NCBI GenBank assembly: GCA_002366885.1
Contig: DFCD01000119.1
Location: 1-15,103 of the forward strand
Length of the DNA stretch: 15,103 nucleotides
Source of the DNA: Verrucomicrobia bacterium UBA3063
Lineage (GTDB): Bacteria; Verrucomicrobiota; Verrucomicrobiia; Methylacidiphilales; Verrucolacustridaceae
Direction of reading: 5' to 3'
A model generated the notes under the pieces. The model searched no databases. It was not told where the DNA came from and worked only from the letters and a program-made list of their open reading frames with translations. Below, one piece after another: positions 14,038 through 15,103 of this stretch. The translations under genes and the position numbers were made by a program. Each line of letters starts with the position of its first letter. Position 1 is the stretch's first letter.

Positions 14038-15103
14038 GTGCTGTACTACCTCCATCTCCTCAGCAACTGGTTCGGCCCGCTCAACGTTTTCCAATACGTC
14101 ACCTTCCGCACGGTGGGTGCCGCCATCACTTCCTTCCTTTTCTGTCTCTGGATCGGGCCGCATGTCATCGAGGCGCTCCGCCGCCTCAAGCTCGGCCAAC
14201 CGCTCCGGAAAAAAGAGGAAGTCCACAAGCTGGCCGACCTTCACGAGAGCAAGGCCGGAACCCCCACGATGGGCGGCGTCCTCATTCTTTTCTCCCTCGC
14301 CCTGGCCTCGGTCCTTTGGGGAAGATCCACCAACCCCTACTTGTGGATCGCCCTGGGCAGCACGCTGGCCCTTGGCACGCTCGGGTTTTGCGACGACTAC
14401 GCCAAGATCCGCAAGAAATCCTCCGGCGGCCTGAGCGGCTGGAAAAAGATTCTCGTGCAGGGGATGGTCGCAGCCGGGGTGGTTGGCTCCCTTCTGCTGC
14501 TCCCCAAGGCCCGCGAGGCGGCCCTGACCCTGCAGATTCCCTTCCTCCGCGAGGACTTTTTCCTGGTGCATCTGCCCGTCTGGGGGGCGGTGCTCCTTTT
14601 TGTCTTCATCATCGTGGGCAGTTCCAATGCCGTGAACCTAACCGACGGTCTCGACGGTCTTGCCTCCGGTTGCCTCCTCACCGTCACCCTCGTCCTCGGC
14701 CTCTTTGCCTACCTTTCCAGCCATGCGGTTCTTGCCGCCTACCTCTTTCTGCCGAAGGTTCCCGGAGGCGAGGAACTGGTGATCTTTTGCGCGGCGCTTT
14801 TTGGTTCCTGCCTCGGCTTTCTCTGGTTCAACTGCCATCCCGCCAAGGTCTTCATGGGGGACACCGGCTCGTTGGCGCTCGGCGGGGCGGTGGCGGTGGT
14901 GGCGATCTGCATCAACCAGGAGCTTCTCCTCGCCATCGTCGGCGGGGTTTTTGTGATGGAGGCCGTTTCCGTGATCCTGCAGGTCGCCTCCTTCAAACTG
15001 ACCGGCCGTCGCATCTTCGCGATGTCGCCGATCCACCACCATTTTGAGCTCCGCGGCTGGAGTGAAACCGCCGTGGTCGTCCGCTTCTGGATTCTCAGCG
15101 TGG
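14038..15103 (+). CDS. mraY: Phospho-MurNAc-pentapeptide transferase MraY (3' end outside window)
   Basis: Integral membrane enzyme that transfers phospho-MurNAc-pentapeptide from UDP to undecaprenyl phosphate, making lipid I. It is the first membrane step after MurF. The 355 visible residues run to the window edge without a stop, so only a few C-terminal residues are missing. The N-terminus (VFQYVTFRT at about 17-25) aligns by eye with E. coli MraY, fixing the GTG at 14038 as start. GTPTMGG is at 74-80, catalytic-site DDYAK at 119-123, NAVNLTDGLDGLA at 198-209, FMGDTGSLALGG at 272-283 and PIHHHFE at 331-337. Many hydrophobic segments match the ten-helix topology. A weak GAGAG at 14026-14030 precedes the start, which is 3 bp after the murF stop. 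Confidence 0.96.
   Translation, partial: MLYYLHLLSNWFGPLNVFQYVTFRTVGAAITSFLFCLWIGPHVIEALRRLKLGQPLRKKEEVHKLADLHESKAGTPTMGGVLILFSLALASVLWGRSTNPYLWIALGSTLALGTLGFCDDYAKIRKKSSGGLSGWKKILVQGMVAAGVVGSLLLLPKAREAALTLQIPFLREDFFLVHLPVWGAVLLFVFIIVGSSNAVNLTDGLDGLASGCLLTVTLVLGLFAYLSSHAVLAAYLFLPKVPGGEELVIFCAALFGSCLGFLWFNCHPAKVFMGDTGSLALGGAVAVVAICINQELLLAIVGGVFVMEAVSVILQVASFKLTGRRIFAMSPIHHHFELRGWSETAVVVRFWILSV

Noticed and set aside
12235..14571. 778-codon open frame on the minus strand
   Set aside because: Antisense to murE, murF and mraY, which all carry full family motifs. The composition is low-complexity GC-driven and no start signal was found.

Overview
This GC-rich window holds the upstream two thirds of a division and cell wall (dcw) cluster, preceded by a small carbohydrate-utilisation region and the end of a thioredoxin reductase gene. 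The organism is a Gram-negative-type bacterium whose peptidoglycan probably contains meso-diaminopimelate, because MurE carries the DNPR motif. High GC, a canonical mraZ-led dcw cluster, a GH31/GH66 pair and secreted beta-rich proteins make a member of the Verrucomicrobiota my best guess. That is inference, since no rRNA or other phylogenetic marker was compared.

Layout. Positions 1-552: 3' part of trxB (+). 690-3167: cytoplasmic GH31 alpha-glucosidase (+). 3195-5519 (-): secreted GH66-type glucanase with an N-terminal CBM48-like glycogen-binding domain, convergent with GH31. 5698-6408 (+): small secreted beta-rich protein of unknown function, divergent from the GH66 gene. 6463-7128 (-): membrane-anchored TPR-like protein, divergent from the dcw cluster. 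7129-7323: dcw control region with a four-unit, 10-bp-period array matching the MraZ operator, overlapping a candidate promoter. 7324 to the window end (+): mraZ, two small unrecognised genes, rsmH, ftsL, ftsI, murE, murF and mraY, the last cut by the window edge.

How the genes work together. The dcw genes are packed as one transcription unit. Five junctions are 4-bp stop/start overlaps and two others are 3-4 bp gaps, so translation is probably coupled along the unit. MraZ probably represses the cluster through its own upstream repeats. MurE, MurF and MraY are consecutive steps from UDP-MurNAc-dipeptide to lipid I, and FtsL and FtsI are divisome parts. In the left half, the secreted GH66-type enzyme could cut an alpha-glucan outside the cytoplasm, and the GH31 enzyme could finish imported oligosaccharides to glucose. 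They are convergent, so they are not co-transcribed.

The least explained content is the pair of small genes between mraZ and rsmH (7755-7946 and 8014-8193). The first has a near-perfect Shine-Dalgarno sequence inside the end of mraZ. Next come the CBM48-GH66 fusion and the secreted protein beside it. No mobile elements, CRISPR arrays, tRNA or rRNA genes were seen.
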